The translations under genes and the position numbers were made by a program. The notes below the pieces were generated by a model, which saw nothing but the letters and a program-made list of their open reading frames with translations, did not search any database and was not told the origin of the DNA. Source: Nitrospirota bacterium (GTDB lineage: Bacteria; Nitrospirota; Thermodesulfovibrionia; Thermodesulfovibrionales; UBA6898). From it: a DNA stretch of 64,000 nucleotides. The stretch spans positions 1 through 64,000 of the forward strand of contig JACRMT010000018.1 of NCBI GenBank assembly GCA_016214855.1, in the 5' to 3' direction. This document shows positions 27,601-35,786 of this stretch, in pieces. Within the stretch, counting starts at the first letter, position 1; every line of letters starts with the position of its first letter.

Positions 27601-30368
27601 AAAAACGCTTCATACGGAAGACAGGCAAGCGTAAAGATAACCTGGATAACACGCCTGACCGCGGAACGGCCCACGGCGGCGAGATGCTGACTAATGAGCA
27701 GATCATGCGGTTTCTTCAGCAGGTCCACGGCAGAGCCTATCAAAGAAGGAATGAACATGATGCCGAGAACCGTCAAGGTCCAGAATAATGGCGCTGACAA
27801 GTCGGAGGGGAACATTGTCCAACCCAGCAGCAGGAGAACGGTCAAGGCAGATGGTACAAGACTGCGCCGCAAGTTATCGAAAAGCTTCCATCGGGACAGC
27901 AGAGAGAGAGGATTCTTCTGCCGCTGCCCGTCAAACCCGGGAACTCCCGGCAGCAGCCAGCGTACAAGCTGCCAGTCCCCGCGGATCCAGCGGTGTCGCC
28001 GGCTCACGTCCGCGCTGTAGCGGGCCGGGTAATCTTCATACACCATCACGTCACTCAACAGACCTGCGCGCGCGTAACACCCTTCGATAAGATCGTGGCT
28101 GAGGATGCGGTTTTCGGGGAAACGTCCGTTAAGCGCCTGTTCGAAGGCATCGACGTCATAGATCCCCTTGCCGATGAAGGAGCCCTCTCCGAAGAGGTCC
28201 TGATACACGTCCGAGACCGCGCGCGTGTATGGATCTATGCCGGGATCGCTCCCGTTCATGCGTGCATAACGCGAGCGGTTTGTGCCCGGCAGACTGACCC
28301 CGACCCGGGGCTGAAGGATGCCATACCCGGCAATAACGCGCTGTTTGACCTTGTCGTAGTGCGCCCGGTTCAGAGGGTGGGCCATAGTTCCTGCAAACTG
28401 CCGCGCTGCATCGCGCGGCAGTTGCGTATCCGTATCTAGGGTGATCACGTATTTTACCCCGGACAGGGTTGCCGTATTGCCGACAATGAGCGAAAAGTCA
28501 TTATGAGCCGATCTCCTGTTGCGCAGCAGGGAATTCAGGTCAGCCAGTTTCCCTCTCTTGCGCTCGTAACCCATCCAGACCTGTTCCTGGGGATTCCATC
28601 GCCGCGGGCGATGAAAAAGGAAAAAGGTATCGCCTTTTGTACTCCTGTATTTATTATTCAGTTCTTCGATCCTCTGCCGGGCCAGCAGCAACAGCGGTTC
28701 GTCCTCCGGCAGAGTTTCTTCTGGTGCGTCCTGAAAATCGGTCAGCAGGCTGAAGTGCAGGTTTGCATCCCGGTTTGCCAGAAACCGCACTTCCAGGGCT
28801 TCTGTCAGATCATCGATATTTTGAGAACTTGTGAGCATGGTCGGGATCACGACGAGGGTCCGTGATTCCGGCGGGATCCCCCTGGAAAAGTCCATTCTCG
28901 GCAGTTGCCGAGGGGTCACCAGCAGCGTAGCCAGCCAGTTGACCAGTTCCACAGCCAGTTGGCTTGTGCCGAGCAGGGAAAGCAGACCGATCACTGCAAG
29001 CAGCCAGTCATGAGCCCCGCCGGCATATGCCTTTCCTGCGATGCCCCCGGTAATGAACATAGTAATAAGAGCGATCAGACCGACATAGAAAGGCGAGGGA
29101 AACGCGTGGCTGATTCTCTTAAGATACCCGGATGCAGTACGGCGCAGACCTGCTGCCTGCTCAAGCTGGAGCAGGCCTCTGTCAATCAGGTAGAACCCGA
29201 CATGCGCAGACCTGTTGTTCGCGGTTTGTCCGTTGTCTTGAGGCGCTGCCGCAAGCCCAATGGCCTTGAGCGCCACCTCGCTTTCGGACAGCAGGCTGCT
29301 CTTCGCTATCTTCTCCACAACGTGACGGTATTGATCCCGGGTGGCAAAATCCATCATGCCGTAGACTCCTGCAGGATCCTGACGCAGCACCTGTTCCACC
29401 AGGCTCATCTTCTCGACGAACTCGACCCAATCCATTGCCCCCAGAAAGCGGAGGCTGTTGATACTGTTGCTTATGGAAACCTGGTCAGCGGCCTGCTGCT
29501 GGTTCTCCGAATGCACTGACTGCTCTATGGTCAGGCCGGACTCGGAGAGACGCTGCTCGATCCAGGTGAGCGGCAATGCCAGGGCCGGGCTCTGTCCCTG
29601 CAGCCTGCGGGTAAATTCCGCGACAAACGAACTCACCATGGGCGGGTCTGATCGCACCATGTCAGCAATCACCAGGATCAGGCTGTTCGGGTCCCTCTCC
29701 GCCATCTCGGTCATCTGATCTGCCCAATAATCAGCGAGGTTCCGGGTGGTCCTGTCAGCGGCAATCCTGGCTGCAACGCGGCGGAGATTCTCTATCAGCG
29801 CCAGACGCAGCATGATGGGGATTGCCCACAATTCGCCCAGCTTCAGGACACTCACCGTTTGGTATGCTGCAATGAAACTGCTCAGATTTTCCGGGTCCAC
29901 CCTGCCATCGCCGTGGGAGATCGTCTCCAAAGCAAGGTCATATACACGCGGAAGCCCGGCCGAAAGACCGTTCATCAAGCGGGGAAGTTCACGGCTGTAT
30001 CCCTTCGGCAGATGTCGTCTGGCTGTGCGGATCTGTTCTTCGATCAGATAGAAGTTATCGAGCAGCCATTCACCTGCCGGCGTGATCCGGCGATCGGTCG
30101 TGACCGCCTCCATCAGCAGGGTGCGGGTTCCGGTCAGGATGCCTTCATTTTCGGCCAATCGCAACAGGAGTTGGTCCGGGCCGTGTTCCGGGCTCAATTT
30201 GTGCATGCCTGCCAGGGTCTTGCCATGCTGCTTCATCTGGTCTCTGCTGAACAATTCCGAGCGCAGTGGAGGCTCGCAAACAGCGCACTTTTGTGCCAGA
30301 TCTTTTCCGCGAAAGCTCGCTCGCAGATGCGGCAGACTTCCGAGCATGGTTTTTGGGCTCACCTTCAA
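21651..30368 (-). CDS. Giant cyclic beta-glucan synthase (NdvB/Cgs type, GT84-GH94)
   Basis: The 2905-residue membrane enzyme makes cyclic beta-glucans, usually beta-1,2-linked and periplasmic. The order of parts matches Cgs/NdvB: an N-terminal region with membrane helices near residue 410-470; a glycosyltransferase domain with VITLDTDTQLPRDAAR and HRWIRGDWQ; more membrane helices (about 830-1010); a glycoamylase-like domain with GVPWGISESGYNTV and MAHHQGMSLL; and two large beta-sandwich/phosphorylase-type parts. The GH94 catalytic region near the C-terminus shows GAFGFRDQLQDVM, HCSDDFLWLP and GSGDWNDGMN. The frame is intact over 8.7 kb. Such glucans serve in osmotic adaptation and in interactions at the cell surface. 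No transporter (NdvA) gene is adjacent. The 530 bp upstream hold no gene. Confidence 0.9.
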   Translation of the reverse strand: MKVSPKTMLGSLPHLRASFRGKDLAQKCAVCEPPLRSELFSRDQMKQHGKTLAGMHKLSPEHGPDQLLLRLAENEGILTGTRTLLMEAVTTDRRITPAGEWLLDNFYLIEEQIRTARRHLPKGYSRELPRLMNGLSAGLPRVYDLALETISHGDGRVDPENLSSFIAAYQTVSVLKLGELWAIPIMLRLALIENLRRVAARIAADRTTRNLADYWADQMTEMAERDPNSLILVIADMVRSDPPMVSSFVAEFTRRLQGQSPALALPLTWIEQRLSESGLTIEQSVHSENQQQAADQVSISNSINSLRFLGAMDWVEFVEKMSLVEQVLRQDPAGVYGMMDFATRDQYRHVVEKIAKSSLLSESEVALKAIGLAAAPQDNGQTANNRSAHVGFYLIDRGLLQLEQAAGLRRTASGYLKRISHAFPSPFYVGLIALITMFITGGIAGKAYAGGAHDWLLAVIGLLSLLGTSQLAVELVNWLATLLVTPRQLPRMDFSRGIPPESRTLVVIPTMLTSSQNIDDLTEALEVRFLANRDANLHFSLLTDFQDAPEETLPEDEPLLLLARQRIEELNNKYRSTKGDTFFLFHRPRRWNPQEQVWMGYERKRGKLADLNSLLRNRRSAHNDFSLIVGNTATLSGVKYVITLDTDTQLPRDAARQFAGTMAHPLNRAHYDKVKQRVIAGYGILQPRVGVSLPGTNRSRYARMNGSDPGIDPYTRAVSDVYQDLFGEGSFIGKGIYDVDAFEQALNGRFPENRILSHDLIEGCYARAGLLSDVMVYEDYPARYSADVSRRHRWIRGDWQLVRWLLPGVPGFDGQRQKNPLSLLSRWKLFDNLRRSLVPSALTVLLLLGWTMFPSDLSAPLFWTLTVLGIMFIPSLIGSAVDLLKKPHDLLISQHLAAVGRSAVRRVIQVIFTLACLPYEAFFSLDAILHTIWRMLITRRQLLEWSPSGDPDRSSHHFRIGGLADVYRTMWIAPFLAVAAILYLALASPAALEAAGPVLGLWFVSPGIAWWISRPLTRRRARLQPEQIIFLRKLSRKTWAFFETFVGPDDHWLPPDNYQEYRVATVAHRTSPTNMGLSLLANLSAYDFGYLSAGQFIERTENALRTMESMEHHRGHFYNWYDTQSLRPLLPTYISTVDSGNLAAHLLTLRAGLLALPDHKIQGAQVFEGLNDTFRILMDSMDSAEVISPKKSFQAGMTQLRKRLESACSTLPETLEAARLYLEQLTVSAAEVLDSLDAQNSNQTNNVDQAEPDKEVRWWADAFANQCRTALDDLMFLSEPAMDSSGPVPTLRELAGLGSRRANERIEAIEKLALQSAELSRMDYDFLFDPTRHLLAIGYNVAERRTDASFYDLLASEARLSCFVAIAQGQLPQESWFALGRLLTSAGGEPILLSWSGSMFEYLMPLLVMPTYEHTLLDQTYKAAVDRQIEYGKKRGVPWGISESGYNTVDVHLNYQYRAFGVPGLGLKRGLADDLVIAPYASALALMVAPEEACLNLQRLSVEGFEARYGMYEAVDYTPSRQRRREPNTVIRSFMAHHQGMSLLSLSHLLLSRPMQKRFESDPQFQATMLLLQERVPRVTAFYLETPDISDVRETFSGTEMPMRIFSSPNTPMPEVQLLSNGRYQAVVTNAGGGYSRWKDLSVTRWREDTTCDSWGTFCYLRDVASGKFWSTAYQPTLKRADTYEAIFTDARAEFRRRDFDYDMHTEIVVSPEDDIELRRTRITNSAKTRRTIDITSYAEVVVAPSASDALHPAFSNLFVQTEIIRGQRAILCTRRPRSLEEQTPWMFHLMTAHGAEIAEVSYETDRLKFIGRGRTVANPAAMSGRSTLSGALSGTEGSVLDPIVAIRYRITLEPEASATIDIVTGIGETRDASMGLVEKYQDRRFADRVFDLAWTHSQVLLRQLNVTESDAQLYGRLAGSIIYANSSLRADADLLKKNHRGQSGLWGYAISGDLPIVLLRIEDPANIDLVRQLVQAHAYWRLKGLTVDLVIWNEDHAGYRQLLQDQIMGLIAAGLEASVTDRPGGIFVRLAEQISNEDRILLQTVARIIISDKWGTLADQISRPGLVKTTLPRLRTTRTPRLEISPAVAMPRRDLIFFNELGGFSPDGREYIITTTRGQVTPAPWVNVLANPNFGTVISESGSAYTWSENAHEFRLTPWSNDPVCDSGGEAYYIRDEESGLFWSPSPLPSRGLAPYISRHGFGYSVFEHTEDGIRSEMWVYVAIDASIKFTVLKVRNESGRARRLSATGYVEWVLGDLQPKTRMHIITKVDSNTGALFALNPYNTEFADRTAFFDVADAARTVSGDRTEFLGRNGTLRNPEAMSRARLSGKVGAALDPCGAIHLPFDLTDGQEREFIFMLGAGRNADEAGKLVRRFRGPAAGRRALEAVWQYWNHTLGAVQVETPDQSVNVLANGWLLYQTMASRLWARSGYYQSGGAFGFRDQLQDVMALIHTEPRLVREQILLCAAHQFREGDVQHWWHPPSGRGVRTHCSDDFLWLPMAASRYVLSTGDTGVLDEPVRFIEGRPVGSEMDSYYDLPHASDETAPLYEHCVRAILHGLRLGGHGLPLIGSGDWNDGMNLVGEHGKGESVWLGFFLYDILTRFTAIAHLRDDVAFVGRCQEEAAKLRRNIEENGWDGEWYRRAYFDNGALLGSAGNAECRIDSIAQSWSVLSGAGNATRSRTAMESLDKRLVRRDHNLIQLLDPPFDRSDLNPGYIKGYVPGVRENGGQYTHAAIWAAMAFAQLGDSKRAWELVAMINPINHGNSLDKITTYKAEPYVVAADVYAVSPHIGRGGWSWYTGSSAWMYRLILESLLGLRLETDKLRFAPCLPADWESFKIHYRYRETVYHITVMQTHSRSAATVIVDGVEQSNLADNAITLLDDRQEHAVEVRIPANEDKGELPV

Positions 30369-30974
30369 CGGTGTGGTCTCCTTAATGTTATGAAAACCCG
30401 CTGTCTCAGATAACTTGGGGTCTTCTCATTACCATTGTATTGCTTATCCCTGTCATGCGCAATGCCGTCTTATGAAAACCCCGATGACCCCGGCATGCTC
30501 AAAAGGCTTTGCGCATTGAGAAAGGTTAGTGCGGCCAGTGCCGAGTGTTAATGGCGTATAGTGAGATCTCTGCGATGAAAAGCGGGGCTGTCTGATAAGA
30601 GAAGCATAGGGAATAATTCATTTAAAGAAGACAGGAGGGCTTTTTCTCACTTGTTTAACTATATCATACAATCGGTCTCCGCCGCTCAAAGATGGTCGCG
30701 TACATGCGGTGAATGCCTTTGAGAACACGAGATGGCAACCTTTTCTGATATCCGTTTTCTGATGAAATTATCCGTCTGTTCCGAGTCCCTGAACAGTCCT
30801 CTATAAGGACCCTAACTCATTGACACTCTTGAATTTTCCCTGATATACTCCTCATATGCAGCAAAAGATCAGGTAAGCAGGCAATTCCTGCTGCCGTGGT
30901 TGTTCGCCTTGAGTCGAAAAGTTCTTTTTTCGCAAGGACTGCAGGAGGTCTTCGTGCATTTCCGGGGGTCAGAG
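30369..30974. other. Gene-free spacer between the divergent glucan synthase and glgC genes
   Basis: This 600-bp stretch lies between two divergent genes and so should hold both promoters. I saw no reading frame with family resemblance, no RNA gene and no clear hairpin. An in-frame extension of glgC to ATG 30900 exists but adds residues unlike the family. Confidence 0.5.
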
Positions 30975-32228
30975 ATGGGAAACAGGGAAAGAAGCAGAGA
31001 AAAGATGATGAAGGATGTGCTGGCAGTGGTCCTTGCCGGGGGCAAAGGGGAACGGCTGCATCCTCTTACGATCCACAGGGCAAAGCCTGCAGTGCCATTT
31101 GGCGGGAAATACCGCATCATCGATTTTACGCTCAGCAACTGTATTAATTCAGACATCAGGAAGATCGCGGTGATCACGCAGTATAAATCGCTCTCACTTG
31201 ACCGGCATCTGGCGCTTGGCTGGGAGAACCTGCTCAATCCCCAGCTTGGCGAATACATCTTTACCATACCGCCCCAGCAGCGCATCGACGACCGCTGGTA
31301 TGAAGGCACTGCTGATGCAGTATTTCAGAATATTTACGTCATCGAGAAAGAGAATTCTCCCTATATTCTGATCCTGTCCGGTGATCATATCTACAAAATG
31401 GATTATGCCGAGATGTTCGATTTTCATCTGCAGAAGAACGCCATGGGCACGGTCGCAACCATACGGGTCAAGAAATCCATGGCCTCTGAATTCGGTATTG
31501 TGCAGGTGGACATTGACTCGCGCATCATCGGGTTTGAGGAAAAACCCTCTGATCCGAAGACCATTCCCGGAGATTCGGACCACTGCTATGCCTCCATGGG
31601 GCTCTATATCTTCAATACCGGGGATATTATCAACGAACTGAAATCGGATTCAGGCAAGTCCTCTGCCCACGACTTCGGCAAGAATATCCTGCCTGAGATG
31701 CTGAAGACCAACCGGCTTTTTGCCCATGAATTCAAGGACGAGAACAGGAAGGACGCAAAATACTGGCGGGATGTCGGGACCATCGATGCATACTGGGAGG
31801 CAAATATCGACCTTGTGTCTGTTGATCCCCAGTTCAACCTCTATGACGACAGCTGGCCGATGCGGACTTATCAGGGGCAGTATCCTCCTGCGAAGTTCGT
31901 CTTTTCCCAGGAATACAAGGGCGGAAGGCTGGGCGTTGCTCTCGACTCGGTCGTCTGCGGAGGCTGCATCATCAGCGGCGGCAGGGTCCAGGGTTCTGTG
32001 CTCTCGCCTAATGTGAGAGTGAACAGCTATGTCGAGATCAGGGACTCGATCCTCCTCGAGAACGTTGAGATCGGAAGGCACTGCAGAATACGAAAGGCGA
32101 TCATAGACAAAGATGTCTATATCCCTGCAGGCACGACCATCGGCTACGATCCTGAAGAGGACCGGAAGCGGTTCAGCGTCAGCCCGGGCGGCGTCGTTGT
32201 AATCCCCAAAGGTGCGGAGGTGCGATGA
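30975..32228 (+). CDS. glgC: Glucose-1-phosphate adenylyltransferase
   Basis: GlgC makes ADP-glucose for glycogen synthesis. The catalytic domain begins VLAVVLAGGKGERLHPLT, followed by AKPAVPFGGKYRIIDF, the product-binding segment GTADAVFQN and the catalytic region SGDHIYKMDY. A left-handed beta-helix domain closes the protein (hexapeptide repeats from about residue 300). I place the start at ATG 30975, which has a GGGGG site and gives 417 residues; ATG 31005 or 31008 is also possible, and the longer frame from 30900 is unlikely. It overlaps the DUF4388 gene (ATGA), which ties a glycogen enzyme to the chemosensory operon that follows. Confidence 0.92.
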   Translation: MGNRERSREKMMKDVLAVVLAGGKGERLHPLTIHRAKPAVPFGGKYRIIDFTLSNCINSDIRKIAVITQYKSLSLDRHLALGWENLLNPQLGEYIFTIPPQQRIDDRWYEGTADAVFQNIYVIEKENSPYILILSGDHIYKMDYAEMFDFHLQKNAMGTVATIRVKKSMASEFGIVQVDIDSRIIGFEEKPSDPKTIPGDSDHCYASMGLYIFNTGDIINELKSDSGKSSAHDFGKNILPEMLKTNRLFAHEFKDENRKDAKYWRDVGTIDAYWEANIDLVSVDPQFNLYDDSWPMRTYQGQYPPAKFVFSQEYKGGRLGVALDSVVCGGCIISGGRVQGSVLSPNVRVNSYVEIRDSILLENVEIGRHCRIRKAIIDKDVYIPAGTTIGYDPEEDRKRFSVSPGGVVVIPKGAEVR

Positions 32229-33367
32229 GCCTTGCCGGAAGGCTTGAGGATCTTGCCCTGGCCGATATTTTCCAGATCCTGAGCATCGGGAAGAAGACAG
32301 GGACATTCCTTGTAAGAGGAACAAAAGGCACAGCGCTTATTGTCTTTAAGAACGGCCTTATTATGAGGGCCGAGACCGATGACCTTGAGGGCACCCTGGC
32401 TGATTTCATGCTTAAGGCTGGCATGATCAGGGAAACGGTATTTCAGATGGCGGTGGAGGTGAAGAAGAAACTGCCGGATCAATCTCTTGCTGACCTCCTT
32501 CTGGACCTTGGCGCTGTCAGCAGGGAAGCCCTTGAGCAGGCAACGCGAAAGAGGATCGAGCATGTCATTTACCGCCTGCTCCTCTGGGAAGACGGCGATT
32601 TCCAGTTTGAACTTGATGACCTTGCCATTGGAGACAAGACCGAGCTTCAGGATCTTGGTTGGGAACTTTCAAAAGGCCTGAGCCCTGAATATCTCCTCAT
32701 GGAAGGCGCCCGGGTGCAGGATGAATCAGCCGAGTCGTCTTTTGATCCTACCCAGGCGTTTACGGTAGATGACCATGCACAGAAAGAAGAAGCTGATGCA
32801 GGCTCCGGCTGGGACGATAACTGGGGCGAGACACCCGCTGCAGAGAGAAAGGACATTACCGCGCTCAAGTCGCTGACCCAGGAGCTTCGGTTTCCGAACT
32901 CGACCTCTGAGATAACGCTTCTGGTGCTCAGGCTTGCGAGCGATATTTTTCAGCGGGGCGTGCTTTTCATGGCAGGGAAGAACCAGATCATCGGACTTGG
33001 TCAGTTCGGCATAGAAGTCGAAAGGGCTGACGAAAAGATCCGCGGTATTGTGCTGTCCCTTGAGATGAGTCCCTTCCTGAAGAAGATCATCCAGGAACAG
33101 ATGCCGCACAAGGGGCCTCTTGATAGCGATGACGTAACCCAGTACTTTATGGATGAGATAGGCGGCCCCTGGCCTGCTGAAGCTGCTTTTTTCCCGATCG
33201 TTGCAGAGGGCAAGGTCGCTGCCGTGCTCTATTGCGATAATGCCATTTCCCGGGATCCTATCGGCGAGACCGAAGGGCTCGAGATATTCATCAGCCATGC
33301 AGGCCTTGCTCTCGAAAAATCGCTGCTCCAGAGAAGGATCCTTGAAATGGAAAAAGGCAGGGGGTAA
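32225..33367 (+). CDS. DUF4388 (PATAN) domain protein
   Basis: The 380-residue protein begins with a DUF4388 domain (about 1-100: SLAGRLEDLALADIFQILSIGKKTGTF-type strand-helix pattern, then GLIMRAET and LLLDLGAVS), a module common in signalling proteins of delta-proteobacteria and related groups. A linker rich in acidic residues (about 165-205) leads to a C-terminal part (about 220-375) that looks like a degenerate GAF-type domain (RLASDIFQRGVLFMAGKN, then AAVLYCDNAISRDPIGETEGLEIFISHAGLALE). There is no enzyme motif. It overlaps glgC by 4 bp and precedes cheY, so it is probably part of the signalling system. A strong GGAGGTG site precedes its ATG. Confidence 0.82.
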   Translation: MSLAGRLEDLALADIFQILSIGKKTGTFLVRGTKGTALIVFKNGLIMRAETDDLEGTLADFMLKAGMIRETVFQMAVEVKKKLPDQSLADLLLDLGAVSREALEQATRKRIEHVIYRLLLWEDGDFQFELDDLAIGDKTELQDLGWELSKGLSPEYLLMEGARVQDESAESSFDPTQAFTVDDHAQKEEADAGSGWDDNWGETPAAERKDITALKSLTQELRFPNSTSEITLLVLRLASDIFQRGVLFMAGKNQIIGLGQFGIEVERADEKIRGIVLSLEMSPFLKKIIQEQMPHKGPLDSDDVTQYFMDEIGGPWPAEAAFFPIVAEGKVAAVLYCDNAISRDPIGETEGLEIFISHAGLALEKSLLQRRILEMEKGRG

Positions 33368-33432
33368 CAGGCAGGTCAATAGAGATTTTTTTGAAGATGT
33401 TCTGATACAATTTCAGCAACCGTGGAGATTCT

Positions 33433-33801
33433 GTGAAAACCATTCTAATTGTTGAAGATTCAGCTACAACGAGGGCCCTGATACGGGCTGTTATTGACGA
33501 ACTCGGCGAGTATGAGACGGTCGAGGCAGGTTCAGGCTTTGAGGCATTGAAAATGCTGCCTCAGCAGGAGTATGACCTGATCGTCACGGATATCAATATG
33601 CCGGACATCAACGGTCTTGAGCTTATCAATTTTGTGAGAAACAACCCCCGCTACAACCATCTCCCCATAGTCATTGTCAGCACGGAGAGGAGTGAGGAGG
33701 ACAAGAAACGCGGCATGGCCCTCGGCGCCACTGCCTATGTAACAAAACCGTTCAAGTCATCTGAGCTGCAGGAAATCATCAAGAAAACGCTGGTTCGATG
33801 A
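33433..33801 (+). CDS. CheY-like single-domain response regulator
   Basis: The 122-residue protein is a receiver domain only: IVEDSATTRAL at the acidic pocket, the phosphorylated Asp in LIVTDINMPD, IVSTE at the T/S position and YVTKPF with the conserved lysine. The start is GTG 33433 with GGAG upstream. It overlaps cheA by 4 bp, so it is probably the immediate output of CheA. A second CheY-like gene closes the operon at 48264. With no output domain it acts by protein contact. Confidence 0.93.
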   Translation: MKTILIVEDSATTRALIRAVIDELGEYETVEAGSGFEALKMLPQQEYDLIVTDINMPDINGLELINFVRNNPRYNHLPIVIVSTERSEEDKKRGMALGATAYVTKPFKSSELQEIIKKTLVR

Positions 33802-35786
33802 GCACCTCCAAGAAAGAATTCATCGCAGAAGCTGAAGATCTCCTGCAGGAATCACAGAGACTGATCCTGGAGATCCAGGACTCTGTTTCCACCGGCATCA
33901 ATCCTGACACCATTAATGCCCTCTTCAGGGCAATGCATACCCTGAAGGGTGTATCCGGCCTCTTCGGGCTTCAGGGCATCTCCAAGCTCAGCCATGCCCT
34001 CGAGGCGCTTATGGACGACGTGAGGCTCGGCAAGGTCGATGTGACCGACGCTATTGTTTCGTTCCTCTTTAAAAACCTCGATATCCTCCGCAATCTTGTT
34101 GAGGGTGTCAGCGATGAGCAGGGGAATGATGACGTTTCTGCGTATCTTAATGACATTGAGAACTTCAGAAAGGGGCAGCAGGGAGAGGCTGCGGCCGCGC
34201 CGGCTGAGAGTGTTATTGATCCTGCCATCATGAGGGTGCTCTCGGAATATGAAGAGCACCGGCTTAAGGCCAATATCAAGGATGGCAAGAACATCTATCT
34301 CGCAAAGGCGGTCTTCAGTCTTGACGTCTTCGACACGGCGCTTGAGTCGATGACGAAAGTCATCAAGACCCTGGGTGAGCTTATCTCAACGCTCCCGACA
34401 TCGTCGAATGTGCCTGACGGTTCCATAGGGTTTAATCTGATGTTCGGCAGCCGCCGGCCCCTTGATGAACTGCAGAAGGAGATCCATGTCGAGATAGAGG
34501 TGCTGTCCGCTCCGAAGGTCTCGCAGCCGGTGCCTGTTGCAGCGCCTGCCGCAGACAGCCAGAAGATACAGGATACACACCTCAAAAGCACATCAACAAC
34601 GGTCCGCGTTGACATCGAGAAGCTTGACCGTATCCTCAATACCATCGGCGAGCTGACACTTGCCAAAGGTGCAGTGAAAAGGATCGGTACGGAACTCATC
34701 GATAATTATGGCCACACATCCCTTGTCTATGATGTCCACAAGATATCCCAGACCCTGGAGCGGAGATTGGCTGAACTTCAGGACCAGGTCCTTGAAATAC
34801 GCATGGTCCCCATCGGCCAGATCTTTGCGAGGCTCTCGCAGATCGTCAGGCGGTACTCGCGCGAGATCGGCAAACAGATAGACCTTCAGATGTATGGAGA
34901 AGATACGGAATTGGACAAATTCCTGGCTGAAGAGATCGTTGATCCGCTCATGCACCTGATCAGAAATGCCATTGATCACGGGATCGAGATGCCTGCAGAA
35001 CGGAAGGCAAAGGGAAAGACGGAGCATGGGACCATTACCCTGAAGGCATATCAGAAGGGCAACCATGTTGTTGTCGAGGTCAAGGACGACGGCAGCGGCG
35101 TGAGCATCGAGAAGGTGCGGAAAAAGGCGATCGAAAAAGGGCTCATCGATGACGATGTTGAACTCGAGGATAAGGAGATCATCAATTTCATCTTTGCACC
35201 GGGGTTCAGCACAAAGGACGTTGCAAGCGAGATGTCCGGCAGGGGTGTGGGTATGGATGTGGTGAAGGAAAAGCTCTCGGCACTGGGCGGTTTTGCCGAT
35301 ATTGAAACAAAGTCCAATGTCGGCACGACCTTTATGGTGACGCTGCCGATAACCCTTGCCATCATCAAGGCGCTGATCGTGAGGGTAGGAGCAGAGAAGT
35401 TTGCCGTACCGCTTACGTCCATGTCCGAGACACTGATCGTGAACCATAAGGATATCCAGACGATCGAATGGAAAGAGGTCATTTATCTGAGGGGCGAGAT
35501 GCTGCCGATGATACGGGTCAGCACGTTTTTCGGGCTCCCGGGCGATCAGAATGATCGCTCTTTTGCCGTGGTCGTGGGCTTCGGAGAACGGAAGGTCGGA
35601 CTTCTGATCGACGAGCTTTTCGGTCAGCACGAGATTGTCATCAAGAGCCTTGGTGAATATCTGAAAAAACTGAAGGGTTTTGCCGGCGCTGCAGAGATCG
35701 GCAAGCACGAGGTGATCCTTGTCCTTGATGTTGAGTCGCTGATCGACGAATCCCTTTTGAAGCAGAAGGGGGCTGCCTATGTATGA
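33798..35786 (+). CDS. cheA: Chemotaxis-type histidine kinase CheA
   Basis: CheA phosphorylates CheY and CheB in response to receptors. The 662-residue protein has an HPt domain with the phosphorylated histidine H47 in FRAMHTLKG, a middle region (about 150-265), the dimer domain (TVRVDIEKLDRILNTIGELTL), the ATPase domain with the N box HLIRNAIDHGIE and G boxes VKDDGSGVS and SGRGVGMDVV, and a C-terminal CheW-like domain. All motifs appear intact. No attached receiver is present. It overlaps cheY before it and the ATPase gene after it. Whether the pathway drives motility, pili or another process cannot be told from the sequence; no flagellar gene is in the window. Confidence 0.95.
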   Translation: MSTSKKEFIAEAEDLLQESQRLILEIQDSVSTGINPDTINALFRAMHTLKGVSGLFGLQGISKLSHALEALMDDVRLGKVDVTDAIVSFLFKNLDILRNLVEGVSDEQGNDDVSAYLNDIENFRKGQQGEAAAAPAESVIDPAIMRVLSEYEEHRLKANIKDGKNIYLAKAVFSLDVFDTALESMTKVIKTLGELISTLPTSSNVPDGSIGFNLMFGSRRPLDELQKEIHVEIEVLSAPKVSQPVPVAAPAADSQKIQDTHLKSTSTTVRVDIEKLDRILNTIGELTLAKGAVKRIGTELIDNYGHTSLVYDVHKISQTLERRLAELQDQVLEIRMVPIGQIFARLSQIVRRYSREIGKQIDLQMYGEDTELDKFLAEEIVDPLMHLIRNAIDHGIEMPAERKAKGKTEHGTITLKAYQKGNHVVVEVKDDGSGVSIEKVRKKAIEKGLIDDDVELEDKEIINFIFAPGFSTKDVASEMSGRGVGMDVVKEKLSALGGFADIETKSNVGTTFMVTLPITLAIIKALIVRVGAEKFAVPLTSMSETLIVNHKDIQTIEWKEVIYLRGEMLPMIRVSTFFGLPGDQNDRSFAVVVGFGERKVGLLIDELFGQHEIVIKSLGEYLKKLKGFAGAAEIGKHEVILVLDVESLIDESLLKQKGAAYV

